From: Ga0077555 sp050187415
Lineage (GTDB): Bacteria > Pseudomonadota > Alphaproteobacteria > Rhizobiales > Hyphomicrobiaceae
Length of the DNA stretch: 64,000 nucleotides
Direction of reading: 5' to 3'
NCBI GenBank assembly: GCA_050187415.1
Contig: JBFWXN010000002.1
Location: 62,001-126,000 of the forward strand
Both the position numbers and the translations under genes were made by a program. Below are positions 50,189 to 58,553 of the stretch, one piece after another. Numbering within the stretch: position 1 is the stretch's first letter; each line of letters opens with the position of its first letter. Under the pieces are notes generated by a model. It was not told the origin of the DNA. It ran no database searches and saw nothing but the letters and a program-made list of their open reading frames with translations.

Positions 50189-52087
50189 TCAGGCGTCCAC
50201 GGCGGCCGCCTCCAGCGCTTCGATCGCCACGAGCCATGCCTCCTCGGCTTGAGCAAGCGCCTTCGCCTTGAGGCCGCGATCTTGTGCCAGCGATTGCGCC
50301 TTGGCCGGGTCTTTCGCATAGAGATCGGGATTCGCAAGCGCCGCATCAAAGCGCGCAATCTCGGCAGCCAGCTTTTCCATCAGCATCTCCGCTTCCCGAA
50401 CCTCCTTGCGCAGAGGCGCGAGCTGGGCACGCTTTCCAGCGGCATCGCGGCGCTGATCGGCGCGTGAAGCCCGGGCCTCACTGTTCCGCTCGTCGGATGG
50501 CCGCGAACGGGCGGGCCCCCCCCGTTCGGCCAGCAGCTCGGCGCGATAGCTTTCCATGTCGCCCTCGTATGGCCGCACGGTGCCATTCCTGACGATCCAG
50601 AGGCGGTCGGCCGAGGCGTCGATCAGATGCCGGTCGTGGCTGATCAGAATGACCGCGCCTTCGTAGTCGTTGAGCGCGTGCACCAAGGCCTCGCGGCTGT
50701 CGACGTCGAGATGATTGGTCGGCTCGTCGAGGATCAGCATATGCGGGGCGTGAAACGCCGTCAGCGCCATCAGCAGCCGTGCCTTCTCACCGCCTGACAG
50801 ATTGCCGGCCTTGGTGTCCGCCTTGGCGGCGCCGAAACCCCAGGTGCCGAGCCGCGAGCGCCGTTCCGCCTCGGTGGCGTTGGGCATGAGCCGGGTGATC
50901 TGGTCGTAGGGTGTCATCTCAGGGGCGAGGTCGTCGAGCTGGTGTTGCGCGAAGTAGCCGACCTCCAGCTTTTGCGAGCGGCGCATGGTGCCATCGAGCG
51001 TGGCGAGGCGCCCCGCGACGAGCTTGGCGAACGTCGATTTACCGTTGCCGTTTTGGCCGAGCAGCGCGATTCGGTCATCCTGGTCGATACGCAGGTCCAG
51101 CCGCGAGAGCACGGGCTTGTCCGGCGCATAGCCCACGCTGCCGCGTTCGAGCTGAAGGATGGGGCTGGCGAGCAGCTTGTCCGGCCCAGGCAGCCTGAAC
51201 GGCACGACCCGCTCGTCGGCCTCGGCCGCGATCGGTTGCATGCGGGCCAACACCTTCATGCGGCTCTGCGCCTGCGCGGCCTTGGACGCTTTCGCCTTGA
51301 AACGCGTGATGAAAGCTTCGAGGTGCTTGCGTTGATCCTCTTGCTTCTTCTGCATCTTCTGGTCGAGGCGCTGCTTTTCGCGGCGGGTCTCCTCGAACGT
51401 ATCGTAGCCACCCGAATAAAGCGTGAGCTTGCCGCGTTCGAGGTGCACGATAGATCCGACGGCGCGGTTCAGCAGGTCGCGATCGTGGCTGACCATGATC
51501 ACCGTGTGCGGGTACCCCCTGAGGTAGCTCTCGAGCCAGAGCGTACCTTCGAGATCGAGATAGTTGGTCGGCTCGTCGAGCAGCAGCACCTCGGGCTCGA
51601 GAAACAGGATCGATGCCAGCGCGACCCGCATGCGCCAGCCGCCGGAATACTCACGACAAGAGCGGCGCTGAGCGTCCTCGTCGAAACCGAGGCCCGAGAG
51701 GATTTGCGCAGCCCGCGCCGGCGCGGAATGGGCGTCGATGTCGTTCAGCCGCTCGTGGATCGCTGCGATACGGGCGGCGTCGGTCGCCGTCTCGGCCTCG
51801 GCAAGCAGGTTTGCGCGCTCGCTGTCGGCAGCCAGAACCCAGTCGATCAGGCTGTCGTCGCCACCCGGGGCCTCCTGAGCGACGTATCCGATGCGGGAGC
51901 CTCTGGCGGTGCTGATCGACCCGTCGTCAGGCGCGATCTCGCCGACGATCAAACGAATCAGCGTCGACTTGCCCGCACCATTGCGCCCGACGAGGCCCAC
52001 CTTGTGACCGGTCGGAATTGCGACTGACGCGCCTTCGAGGATCGGTTTGCCCTCGATACGATAAGTGAGGTCGTTGATGTGCAGCAT
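50189..52087 (-). CDS. ABC-F family ATP-binding protein (two ABC domains)
   Basis: A 632-residue soluble protein with duplicated ATPase domains: first Walker A GRNGAGKST (near residue 35), signature YSGGWRMRVALA, Walker B LLLDEPTNYLD; second GQNGNGKST (near 346), LSGGEKARLLMAL and LDEPTNHLD. Between them lies the P-site-tRNA-interaction motif linker (charged, Arg/Lys/Gln-rich), and a coiled-coil C-terminal domain follows. ABC-F proteins act on stalled ribosomes or set translation of difficult sequences; this one is closest to the Uup/YheS group by layout. It contains a run of eight G within the C-terminal linker. No transmembrane helix. Confidence 0.92.
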   Translation of the reverse strand: MLHINDLTYRIEGKPILEGASVAIPTGHKVGLVGRNGAGKSTLIRLIVGEIAPDDGSISTARGSRIGYVAQEAPGGDDSLIDWVLAADSERANLLAEAETATDAARIAAIHERLNDIDAHSAPARAAQILSGLGFDEDAQRRSCREYSGGWRMRVALASILFLEPEVLLLDEPTNYLDLEGTLWLESYLRGYPHTVIMVSHDRDLLNRAVGSIVHLERGKLTLYSGGYDTFEETRREKQRLDQKMQKKQEDQRKHLEAFITRFKAKASKAAQAQSRMKVLARMQPIAAEADERVVPFRLPGPDKLLASPILQLERGSVGYAPDKPVLSRLDLRIDQDDRIALLGQNGNGKSTFAKLVAGRLATLDGTMRRSQKLEVGYFAQHQLDDLAPEMTPYDQITRLMPNATEAERRSRLGTWGFGAAKADTKAGNLSGGEKARLLMALTAFHAPHMLILDEPTNHLDVDSREALVHALNDYEGAVILISHDRHLIDASADRLWIVRNGTVRPYEGDMESYRAELLAERGGPARSRPSDERNSEARASRADQRRDAAGKRAQLAPLRKEVREAEMLMEKLAAEIARFDAALANPDLYAKDPAKAQSLAQDRGLKAKALAQAEEAWLVAIEALEAAAVDA

Positions 52088-52147
52088 GGCGCGCCGGGAA
52101 TAGCCCCTTGCGCCGCGGTTGTCACCTGGGGCGCAAGGGGCTCGCCT

Positions 52148-52411
52148 TCAGCGGCGGTTACCACCGCCAATGTCGTTGAAGCGTGCCCAGAACTCCTCGC
52201 GATCGCAGCGATCGTTCAGGTTCAGGCTATCCATGGGCCGGCCGTTGTCGCGCGTGCAACGACCATCACGTGTCCGGGTGGAGCTGCGGTAACGCTGCTC
52301 GTAGCGATCGCCGTCGTCGTATTTGCGACTTTTGCGGCGATCGTAGGCCGCTGCGTCGAAGATCGGAAGCGTGGCGAACACGAAGACGAGTGTGGCAGCT
52401 AGGGGGCGCAT
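52148..52411 (-). CDS. Small exported protein of unknown function
   Basis: An 87-residue protein with a signal peptide (MRPLAATLVFVFATLPIFDA, cleaved after DAAA near 22) and a charged Arg/Asp/Tyr-rich mature part (RSSTRTRDGRCTRDNGRPMD) with two cysteines, probably a disulfide. GGAG five bases before ATG 52411 supports this start. The gap to the ABC-F start is 60 bp. Unrecognised family. It is divergent from polA with 179 bp between. Confidence 0.6.
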   Translation of the reverse strand: MRPLAATLVFVFATLPIFDAAAYDRRKSRKYDDGDRYEQRYRSSTRTRDGRCTRDNGRPMDSLNLNDRCDREEFWARFNDIGGGNRR

Positions 52412-52555
52412 GCGCTCTCCGTTTTGGATAGCGAGGTCGGCGGCCAGCGCCGGCATCGATCTACGGTCCTTTCACAGAATGTGGTGGTCTCTCACAAGTT
52501 CTCAAGCATGGGGCGCGGTTGCGATTTCACTTATTCGCGACTGTGCGCAACCGGG

Positions 52556-52584
52556 CTGACCCCGATGCCGCGCGCGCTTATAGT
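52556..52584 (+). promoter_or_regulatory. Predicted leaderless promoter of polA
   Basis: CTGACC (52556-52561), a 17-base spacer and TATAGT (52579-52584) match the sigma-70 consensus at four and five of six positions. Six bases separate the -10 from the ATG at 52591, so the usual start point (seven bases after -10) is the A of ATG. There is no Shine-Dalgarno sequence before this ATG. The two facts together imply a leaderless mRNA. Confidence 0.55.
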
Positions 52585-52590
52585 GGCCTC

Positions 52591-55500
52591 ATGAGCACAG
52601 AATCGAAGTCATCCCTCGCCGCCATTATCACCGTGCCGGAAGGCGAGGCCGTCCCCGTCGGCAAGGGCAGCCACGTTTATCTCGTCGACGGCTCCGGCTA
52701 CATCTTTCGCGCCTTCCACGCCCTACCGCCGCTGACGCGTCCATCGGATGGACTGCCCGTCGGGGCCGTGCATGGCTTCTGCGCCATGCTCTGGAAGCTG
52801 ATGCAGGACGCCAAGGCTGGGCGCGGGCCGACGCATATTGCGGTCATCTTCGACGCGGGTCGCGACAACTTTCGCAATGAAATCTACGAGAATTACAAGG
52901 CAAATCGTCCCCCCGCACCTGAAGAGCTGGTGCCGCAGTTCCCGCTCATCCGACATGCGGTCAGGGCATTCAATATCGCCTGCATCGAGCAGGACGGATA
53001 CGAGGCCGACGATCTGATCGCGACGTACACCAAAGACGTCATCGCCAGGGGCGGCGATGTCACGATCGTTTCGTCCGACAAGGATCTGATGCAGCTGGTC
53101 CAGCCGGGCGTCGTTATGCTCGACACGATGAAAAACAAGTCGATCGGCCGCGAGGAGGTGATCGAGAAGTTCGGCGTCGAGCCCTCGCTGGTGGTGGACG
53201 TGCAGTCGCTGGCGGGTGATTCGGTCGACAACGTGCCGGGCGTGCCCGGCATCGGCGTCAAGACGGCCGCCGAACTCATCAAGGAATACGGTGACCTGGA
53301 TTCGCTGCTGGCCCGGGCCGGCGAGATCAAGCAGCCAAAGCGCCGCGAAAAGCTCATCGAGTTCGCCGATCAGGCTCGTATCTCGCGCGAGTTGGTCCGG
53401 CTGAAGCACGACGTGCCGGTGTCGGTCGACGTGGAGCGGCTCGGCGTCCAGGACCCGTTGTCGGAGCCGCTGCTCGCGTTCATGCGCGAGATGGAGTTCA
53501 ACACGCTGACGAAGCGGATCGCCGAGGCCCTGGGAGTTGACGTGCCACCGCCGCTCGAGCGGTCCGTGGGATCGAGCCTTGGCAGCTATGGCGGGCGCGA
53601 GACGAAGCCTCCTGTTGCGCGGTCGGGTCCGCGCCCTGCCGGACTTGACGACGGCGCGACCGCAGCCCGAGGCGTGACGGCGAGCGACGCCTTCGCGGAC
53701 GTGTTGGCGTTCTCCCGCGGGGCAGCGCGCGAGCCGAAGATCGATCGCTCGACGTACGAGACGGTGCGCGATCTCGACCGGCTGAAGGCATGGGTGGCGG
53801 AAGCGCTCGACCGCGGCCGGGTCGCGTTCGACACGGAGACGACCAGCCTGGATGCCATGCGGGCCGATCTCGTCGGCGTCTCGCTGGCAACCGCACCGGG
53901 TCGCGCCTGCTATGTGCCGGTCGGTCATACGGGTGGCGACAGCGATCTCTTCGGCGGCGGGGGCCTGCTCGCCGGCCAGATTCCGATCCGCGAGGCTCTC
54001 GAGGTTCTGAAGCCGCTGCTTGAAGACCCCTCGACACTGAAAATCGGCCAGAACCTCAAGTACGACGCCCTCGTCATGCGGCGCTACGGCATTCGCGTCG
54101 GTCCATACGACGACACGCAGCTCATCTCCTACGTCCTGGATGGAGGGCGGGGTGCGCACGGCATGGACGCGCTTGCCGAACGGCACCTTGGCCACGTTTG
54201 CATCTCGTTCGGCGACGTGATCGCGCATGCCCCCGGCGCGAAGAAGAGCGAGAAAACCTTTGCCGGCGTGCCGATCGAGAAAGCGACGGAGTATGCGGCC
54301 GAGGATGCCGACGTTACGCTGCGCCTCTGGATGGCCCTGAAGCCGCGTCTCGTCGCCGAACGCATGACGACCGTCTACGAGACACTGGAAAGACCACTCG
54401 TCGATGTCGTCTCCAGCATGGAGTACGCCGGAATAAAAGTGGATCAGGGCATTCTCTCGCGCCTCTCCTCCAGTTTTGCGCAGAGCATCGTACGCCTCGA
54501 GGAGGAAGTGCAGGCGCTGGCCGGGTACAAGTTCAATCTCGGATCGCCGCGGCAGCTTGGCGAATTGCTGTTCGACAAGCTGAAGATGCCCCGCGGCAAG
54601 CGGACGAAGAGCGGCCAATGGGAGACCCGGGCAGGGCTGCTCGACGACCTGGCGGCCAACGAGGAGCTGCCCGAGGACGCGCGTCGGCTGATCAACACCA
54701 TGCTCGAGTGGCGGCAGCTCTCGAAGCTGAAGTCGACGTATACGGACGCGCTGCCGGCACATATCGACGAATCCGGCCGCATCCACACGAGCTACGCGCT
54801 GGCCGCGACCACAACCGGGCGTCTGGCGTCGGCCGAACCCAATCTGCAGAACATTCCCGTTCGTACCAAGGAGGGCCGCGAAATCCGCACGGCGTTCGTC
54901 GCAGACAAGGCGGCGAAGCTGATCTCGGCCGATTATTCGCAGATCGAGCTGCGCGTGCTGGCGCACATCGCAGATATCCCGCAGCTCAAACAGGCGTTTG
55001 CCGACGGGCTCGACATCCACGCCATGACGGCGTCCGAGATGTTCGGTGTGCCACTGGAGGGCATGCCGGGCGAGGTCCGCCGGCGTGCGAAGGCCATCAA
55101 TTTTGGCATCATCTACGGCATCTCGGCGTTCGGCCTCGCCGCTCAGCTCGGCATCTCGAAGCAGGAGGCGGGCGAGTACATCACGACGTACTTCAAGCGC
55201 TTCCCCGGCATTCGCGATTACATGGATCGCACCAAGAAGTTCGCGCACGACAATGGTTTTGTGGAAACGGTGTTCGGCCGCCGCGTGCATTATCCCGAGA
55301 TCAACACCAAGAACCCCTCCATGCGCGGCTTCCTGGAGCGTGCCGCCATCAACGCGCCGATCCAGGGCTCGGCCGCCGACATCATCCGCCGCGCCATGAT
55401 CCGTATGCCGGCGGCGCTGCGCGAGGCCGGCCTCGCCTCGGCAACCATGCTCCTGCAGGTGCACGACGAGTTGATCTTCGAAGTGAAGGCCACGGAAATC

Positions 55501-55620
55501 GAAAGGGCCATCGAAGTGGTACGCTCGGTCATGGAAAAGGCGCCGGAGCCGTTCGTGAAGTTCTCGGTCCCGATCCATGTCGACGCCAAGGCCGCCGACA
55601 ATTGGGAAGCCGCACACTGA
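52591..55620 (+). CDS. polA: DNA polymerase I with 5'-3' and 3'-5' exonuclease domains
   Basis: A 1009-residue replication and repair polymerase. Residues about 30-320 are the 5'-3' flap nuclease (IFRAFHALPPLTRPSDGLP, then DGYEADDLIATYTK); 400-590 the proofreading exonuclease with intact catalytic acids (FDTETTSLDAM, IGQNLKYD, YAAEDADV); the rest is the family A polymerase with motif A SADYSQIELR, motif B RRRAKAINFGIIYGIS and motif C QVHDELIFE. A Ser/Pro-rich linker separates the nuclease parts. An earlier frame opening at 52519 is rejected: the promoter places transcription start at this ATG. The 964-codon open frame on the opposite strand is a GC-driven shadow. Confidence 0.97.
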   Translation: MSTESKSSLAAIITVPEGEAVPVGKGSHVYLVDGSGYIFRAFHALPPLTRPSDGLPVGAVHGFCAMLWKLMQDAKAGRGPTHIAVIFDAGRDNFRNEIYENYKANRPPAPEELVPQFPLIRHAVRAFNIACIEQDGYEADDLIATYTKDVIARGGDVTIVSSDKDLMQLVQPGVVMLDTMKNKSIGREEVIEKFGVEPSLVVDVQSLAGDSVDNVPGVPGIGVKTAAELIKEYGDLDSLLARAGEIKQPKRREKLIEFADQARISRELVRLKHDVPVSVDVERLGVQDPLSEPLLAFMREMEFNTLTKRIAEALGVDVPPPLERSVGSSLGSYGGRETKPPVARSGPRPAGLDDGATAARGVTASDAFADVLAFSRGAAREPKIDRSTYETVRDLDRLKAWVAEALDRGRVAFDTETTSLDAMRADLVGVSLATAPGRACYVPVGHTGGDSDLFGGGGLLAGQIPIREALEVLKPLLEDPSTLKIGQNLKYDALVMRRYGIRVGPYDDTQLISYVLDGGRGAHGMDALAERHLGHVCISFGDVIAHAPGAKKSEKTFAGVPIEKATEYAAEDADVTLRLWMALKPRLVAERMTTVYETLERPLVDVVSSMEYAGIKVDQGILSRLSSSFAQSIVRLEEEVQALAGYKFNLGSPRQLGELLFDKLKMPRGKRTKSGQWETRAGLLDDLAANEELPEDARRLINTMLEWRQLSKLKSTYTDALPAHIDESGRIHTSYALAATTTGRLASAEPNLQNIPVRTKEGREIRTAFVADKAAKLISADYSQIELRVLAHIADIPQLKQAFADGLDIHAMTASEMFGVPLEGMPGEVRRRAKAINFGIIYGISAFGLAAQLGISKQEAGEYITTYFKRFPGIRDYMDRTKKFAHDNGFVETVFGRRVHYPEINTKNPSMRGFLERAAINAPIQGSAADIIRRAMIRMPAALREAGLASATMLLQVHDELIFEVKATEIERAIEVVRSVMEKAPEPFVKFSVPIHVDAKAADNWEAAH

Positions 55621-55655
55621 TCGGTGCGGCAGATATGGCAGCTACGAGCGCTAAT

Positions 55656-55676
55656 GGGGGCTCGAGACGTGCCCCC
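55656..55676. terminator. GC-rich hairpin between convergent polA and enoyl-CoA hydratase
   Basis: GGGGGC (55656-55661) and GCCCCC (55671-55676) form a 6-bp stem with a 9-base loop, 36 bases after the polA stop. No T-tract follows on either strand, so a bidirectional Rho-assisted end is possible but unproven. Confidence 0.4.
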
Positions 55677-55739
55677 GGGGTGAAAATATCCGCCACGTCA
55701 AAGCCCTGAAATACCGCCAAGGCCCGACAGGGGCGCACG

Positions 55740-56531
55740 CTAGTCCTTCGCCCTCTTGATCGCGTTCTCGAGGCCGCGGTCACGCGCGGATTTGAAGGCT
55801 TCCGTGACGTGCGAAAGCTGGTGCGTGTCGAAGTGGGCGTGCAGCGCGGTGCGCAAGCCCTGGGCGTCGAGCGTGCGGTTTATGGAGCGCTTGACCAGCT
55901 TCATCGCGAAGGGCTCCGCTTTGGCGATATGGGCTGCCATCGCCATGGTCTCGGCCTCGAGATCGTTGCGGGCAACCACCTTGTTGACCATGCCGATGCG
56001 CCACGCTTCGTCCGCCGACATGCGGCCACCCATGAACAGCATCTCCTTGGCCTTGCGTGCGCCCATCACCCACGGATGGATCAGCACCTCGACTGCCGTC
56101 GCGCCCAGCGTGTGGCAGACCGGATCGGAGAAGAACGCGTCGTCGGCGGCGATGATCAGGTCGCACATGTTTGCGACCATGAAGCCACCCGCGATGCACG
56201 CGCCCTGCACGGAGGCGATGGTCGGCTTCGGACAATCCCAGATGCGCAGCGCATATTCGAGGTAGTAGAGCTCTTCATAGGCCCAGCGCTGCTCGACGGT
56301 GAAGTTCGCGCGCTGAGCGGCCCCCTGCTTCAGGTCGTGGCCGGCCGAGAAATGCTCGCCCTTGCCGTCGAACACGAGGACGCGGACCGCCGGGTCGGCG
56401 GTCGCCGTGCGCACGGCGTCGTCCAACTCGTCGAGCAACTCGCGGCTCTCGGCATTGCGCATCTGGGGGCGATTGTGCGAGAGGCGGGCGACGCCTCCGT
56501 CGACGGCATAGGCGATGTTCGAATAGGTCAC
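55740..56531 (-). CDS. Enoyl-CoA hydratase/isomerase family protein
   Basis: A 263-residue crotonase-fold enzyme. GGVARLSHNRPQMRNAESRE, GEHFSAGHDLKQG (oxyanion hole) and GACIAGGFMVANMCDLIIAA with CDLIIAADDAFFSDPVC correspond to the conserved crotonase blocks. The usual catalytic glutamates at the second active-site position are not clearly in place, so isomerase or a decarboxylase activity is as likely as plain hydratase. The start is GTG 56531, with GAGGAAAG 9-11 bases upstream; a longer frame up to 56606 would overlap the next gene. It lies 49 bp downstream of YihY on the same strand. Confidence 0.85.
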   Translation of the reverse strand: MTYSNIAYAVDGGVARLSHNRPQMRNAESRELLDELDDAVRTATADPAVRVLVFDGKGEHFSAGHDLKQGAAQRANFTVEQRWAYEELYYLEYALRIWDCPKPTIASVQGACIAGGFMVANMCDLIIAADDAFFSDPVCHTLGATAVEVLIHPWVMGARKAKEMLFMGGRMSADEAWRIGMVNKVVARNDLEAETMAMAAHIAKAEPFAMKLVKRSINRTLDAQGLRTALHAHFDTHQLSHVTEAFKSARDRGLENAIKRAKD

Positions 56532-56580
56532 GGCGGCGTCTTTCCTCGATGTTCGCGGGCCCGATGAGTCGCGCTTCAAA

Positions 56581-57408
56581 TCACCCTTCGGCGCGCAACT
56601 CACCACGCGCCCGATTGAACTCTGCCCCGAAGATCATGATGATGCCAGAGAACTGGAAGAATATGAGGGCCGTCAGCAACTGCGTGAGGCCACCATAGAA
56701 GTACGAGTAGTCGCTGACCGTCAGCCACCACGAATAGATCCACGCGGCGAGAATCCACAGGCCGACGCTCAATGTGACACCGGGCCAAACATCCCAGACG
56801 CTACGCCGGCCGGCGGCAAGCCAAAGGTGATAGGCGAGTAGCTGCGCAAACGTGATGACAACGACGATCGTATAGCGGGAGGTCGGTGACAGCAGGCCGT
56901 GGTCGATCAACCAGAGGATGGGCTGCCAGTCCTGAGTCTGGGCGAGCGCCGGACCGACCACCACGCCCCAGGTTATGGTGAGCATGCCGGCGGCGGTGGC
57001 GAATACGAAAAAAATGCTCTGCAGGTAGCAGAACAGCATGGAACGGCCCTCACGAACCCCGTAGGCAACGTTGAGGCCTGCCCGCAGGCTTTCGATGGCG
57101 CTGGTGGCGAAGAACAGAGACAACGCGCCGCCAAAGGTCAATACGCCGTACCGCGTCCGGCCGATGACCTGCTCGACCTCCGGTGCCAGCGCCGAGGCCA
57201 CGTTGTCCGGCACCACCTGGAAAAGCTGGTGAATGGCTGCATCGGCAAGCTCGCGTCCCCCTACGGTCGCCGCGAGCGCGGTGAGAAAGATGCAGAACGG
57301 AAACAGCGACAGCAGGAACGAATAGGCGATGGCACCGGCCATCGAGATGCCGCCGTCGTCGACCACGCGGTAAATGGCAAGCCTGAGCACATTCCAGCGC
57401 CTGCGCAT
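56581..57408 (-). CDS. YihY/BrkB-family inner-membrane protein
   Basis: A 275-residue membrane protein with six hydrophobic helices (GAIAYSFLLSLFPFCIFL, RYGVLTFGGALSLFFATS, LLFCYLQSIFFVFATAAGML-type segments, ending GLTQLLTALIFFQFSGIIMI). The FLLSLFPFCIFLTALAATVG region is a YihY signature. Once annotated as ribonuclease BN by error, the family's role is unresolved. AGGGGA five to seven bases upstream of ATG 57408 selects this start over ATG 57435 and longer openings. Cotranscription with the hydratase is possible. Confidence 0.85.
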   Translation of the reverse strand: MRRRWNVLRLAIYRVVDDGGISMAGAIAYSFLLSLFPFCIFLTALAATVGGRELADAAIHQLFQVVPDNVASALAPEVEQVIGRTRYGVLTFGGALSLFFATSAIESLRAGLNVAYGVREGRSMLFCYLQSIFFVFATAAGMLTITWGVVVGPALAQTQDWQPILWLIDHGLLSPTSRYTIVVVITFAQLLAYHLWLAAGRRSVWDVWPGVTLSVGLWILAAWIYSWWLTVSDYSYFYGGLTQLLTALIFFQFSGIIMIFGAEFNRARGELRAEG

Positions 57409-57578
57409 CAAAGTCCCCTGTGTTCCTGCTGTCATCGGCTCCGCAGCGAGAGTATCGCTTAGCGAGATCAAAGGTATTATGCCAGCGGCGGCGGTCCGAC
57501 TCGGGCGCTCTGTAGTGGGTTGAAGGCGAGATCGCAACGCTCGGGCAAGTCCGCTGCGGGAGAGGAGGCGGGACCGGC

Positions 57579-58511
57579 ATGTCGGGTGTGAACGACGATT
57601 TGGACATTGCCCGCGCCGCACTGCGGCGGGCGCGAAACGAATTGGCGCGGCAGCTTGAGGCAGAGCCGGCGTGGAGAGCGCTCGGGCAGCTCGATGCAAA
57701 ACAGGCGGGCCCGCAACGGACAGCATCGAAGGACATCGCAGCGATACGTTCGAACATCATCACTCTGCTCGATGCGAGCATTCCGGAATGGCGGGCCCTG
57801 GCCGGCATCGACGCGACTGTCGCCGCGCTCGGACGGGTGGAAGGCGCGGCACAGCCTCAGCCCCGCGCCGCACCGCCACCATTGCCTGCGGGCGGACGCT
57901 CCGACCGAGCAGCGCCACCCCGCGTGCCGCACGTTCGGCTTGAACCTGAGAGGACGCGGTATGGGCCGGCACACGACAGGCCCGCGGCCGCAAAGCCCGC
58001 GCCGCCCGAGCCGACAGAGGCACCGAGCGAACGCGCCCCAACCATGAGACGGGTCATCGAGGCGCCTCCCGCCCCTCTGCCACGGCCGCGCCCCGCCTCG
58101 AAGGGCGGCCGCCTGGCCGCTGCACTAGGCTTGGCAGGCGAGGGACCCGCCCGCCTCTCGGCGATCGAGGCCGACGTCGAGCGATTGATGCGGCGCGATG
58201 CTGGGACCTGGGATCGCGCCAATTCGTCCGCTGTGCCGCCTCCGCTGACTGCGCACGCTGAGCAATCGCCAGGCGCGGTCCTCAACGAGCCCGAAGTCGT
58301 CGGTGACGAAGCCGAGGTCGAGATCATAACCACGGCTGCGGCTCCGGTTCGAGACGAGGGCCGGCCGATTACGCGGCTCGCCGACCGTCTCAGTCGTACG
58401 CGAGGCGGTCCGGACGAGGGCGACACGGTTCGCGAGCCCGTCGTATCGATGCAGGCCGAAGTCGAGGAAGCAACGGTCGAGATCGTCGTCCCGGACGGGC
58501 CGGCGAGATGA
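57579..58511 (+). CDS. Proline-rich soluble protein of unknown function
   Basis: A 310-residue protein with no signal or membrane segment. An N-terminal helical part (DLDIARAALRRARNELARQL, LDASIPEWRALAGIDATVAA) is followed by about 100 residues rich in Pro, Ala and Arg, and a C-terminal acidic region (EIITTAAAPVRDEGRPITRL). Strong AGGAGG before the ATG supports translation. I do not recognise it. Codon structure is coherent in this frame. Divergent from YihY, convergent with the L,D-transpeptidase. Confidence 0.6.
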   Translation: MSGVNDDLDIARAALRRARNELARQLEAEPAWRALGQLDAKQAGPQRTASKDIAAIRSNIITLLDASIPEWRALAGIDATVAALGRVEGAAQPQPRAAPPPLPAGGRSDRAAPPRVPHVRLEPERTRYGPAHDRPAAAKPAPPEPTEAPSERAPTMRRVIEAPPAPLPRPRPASKGGRLAAALGLAGEGPARLSAIEADVERLMRRDAGTWDRANSSAVPPPLTAHAEQSPGAVLNEPEVVGDEAEVEIITTAAAPVRDEGRPITRLADRLSRTRGGPDEGDTVREPVVSMQAEVEEATVEIVVPDGPAR

Positions 58512-58553
58512 GCGGTGCGTTACCGGTTCGCGCGGCGCTGAGCGATCGGGCAC

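Noticed and set aside
52723..55617. A 964-codon open frame antisense to polA
   Set aside because: High-GC third positions remove stop codons from the opposite frame; the plus-strand product is unambiguous DNA polymerase I and the antisense product has no recognisable domain.
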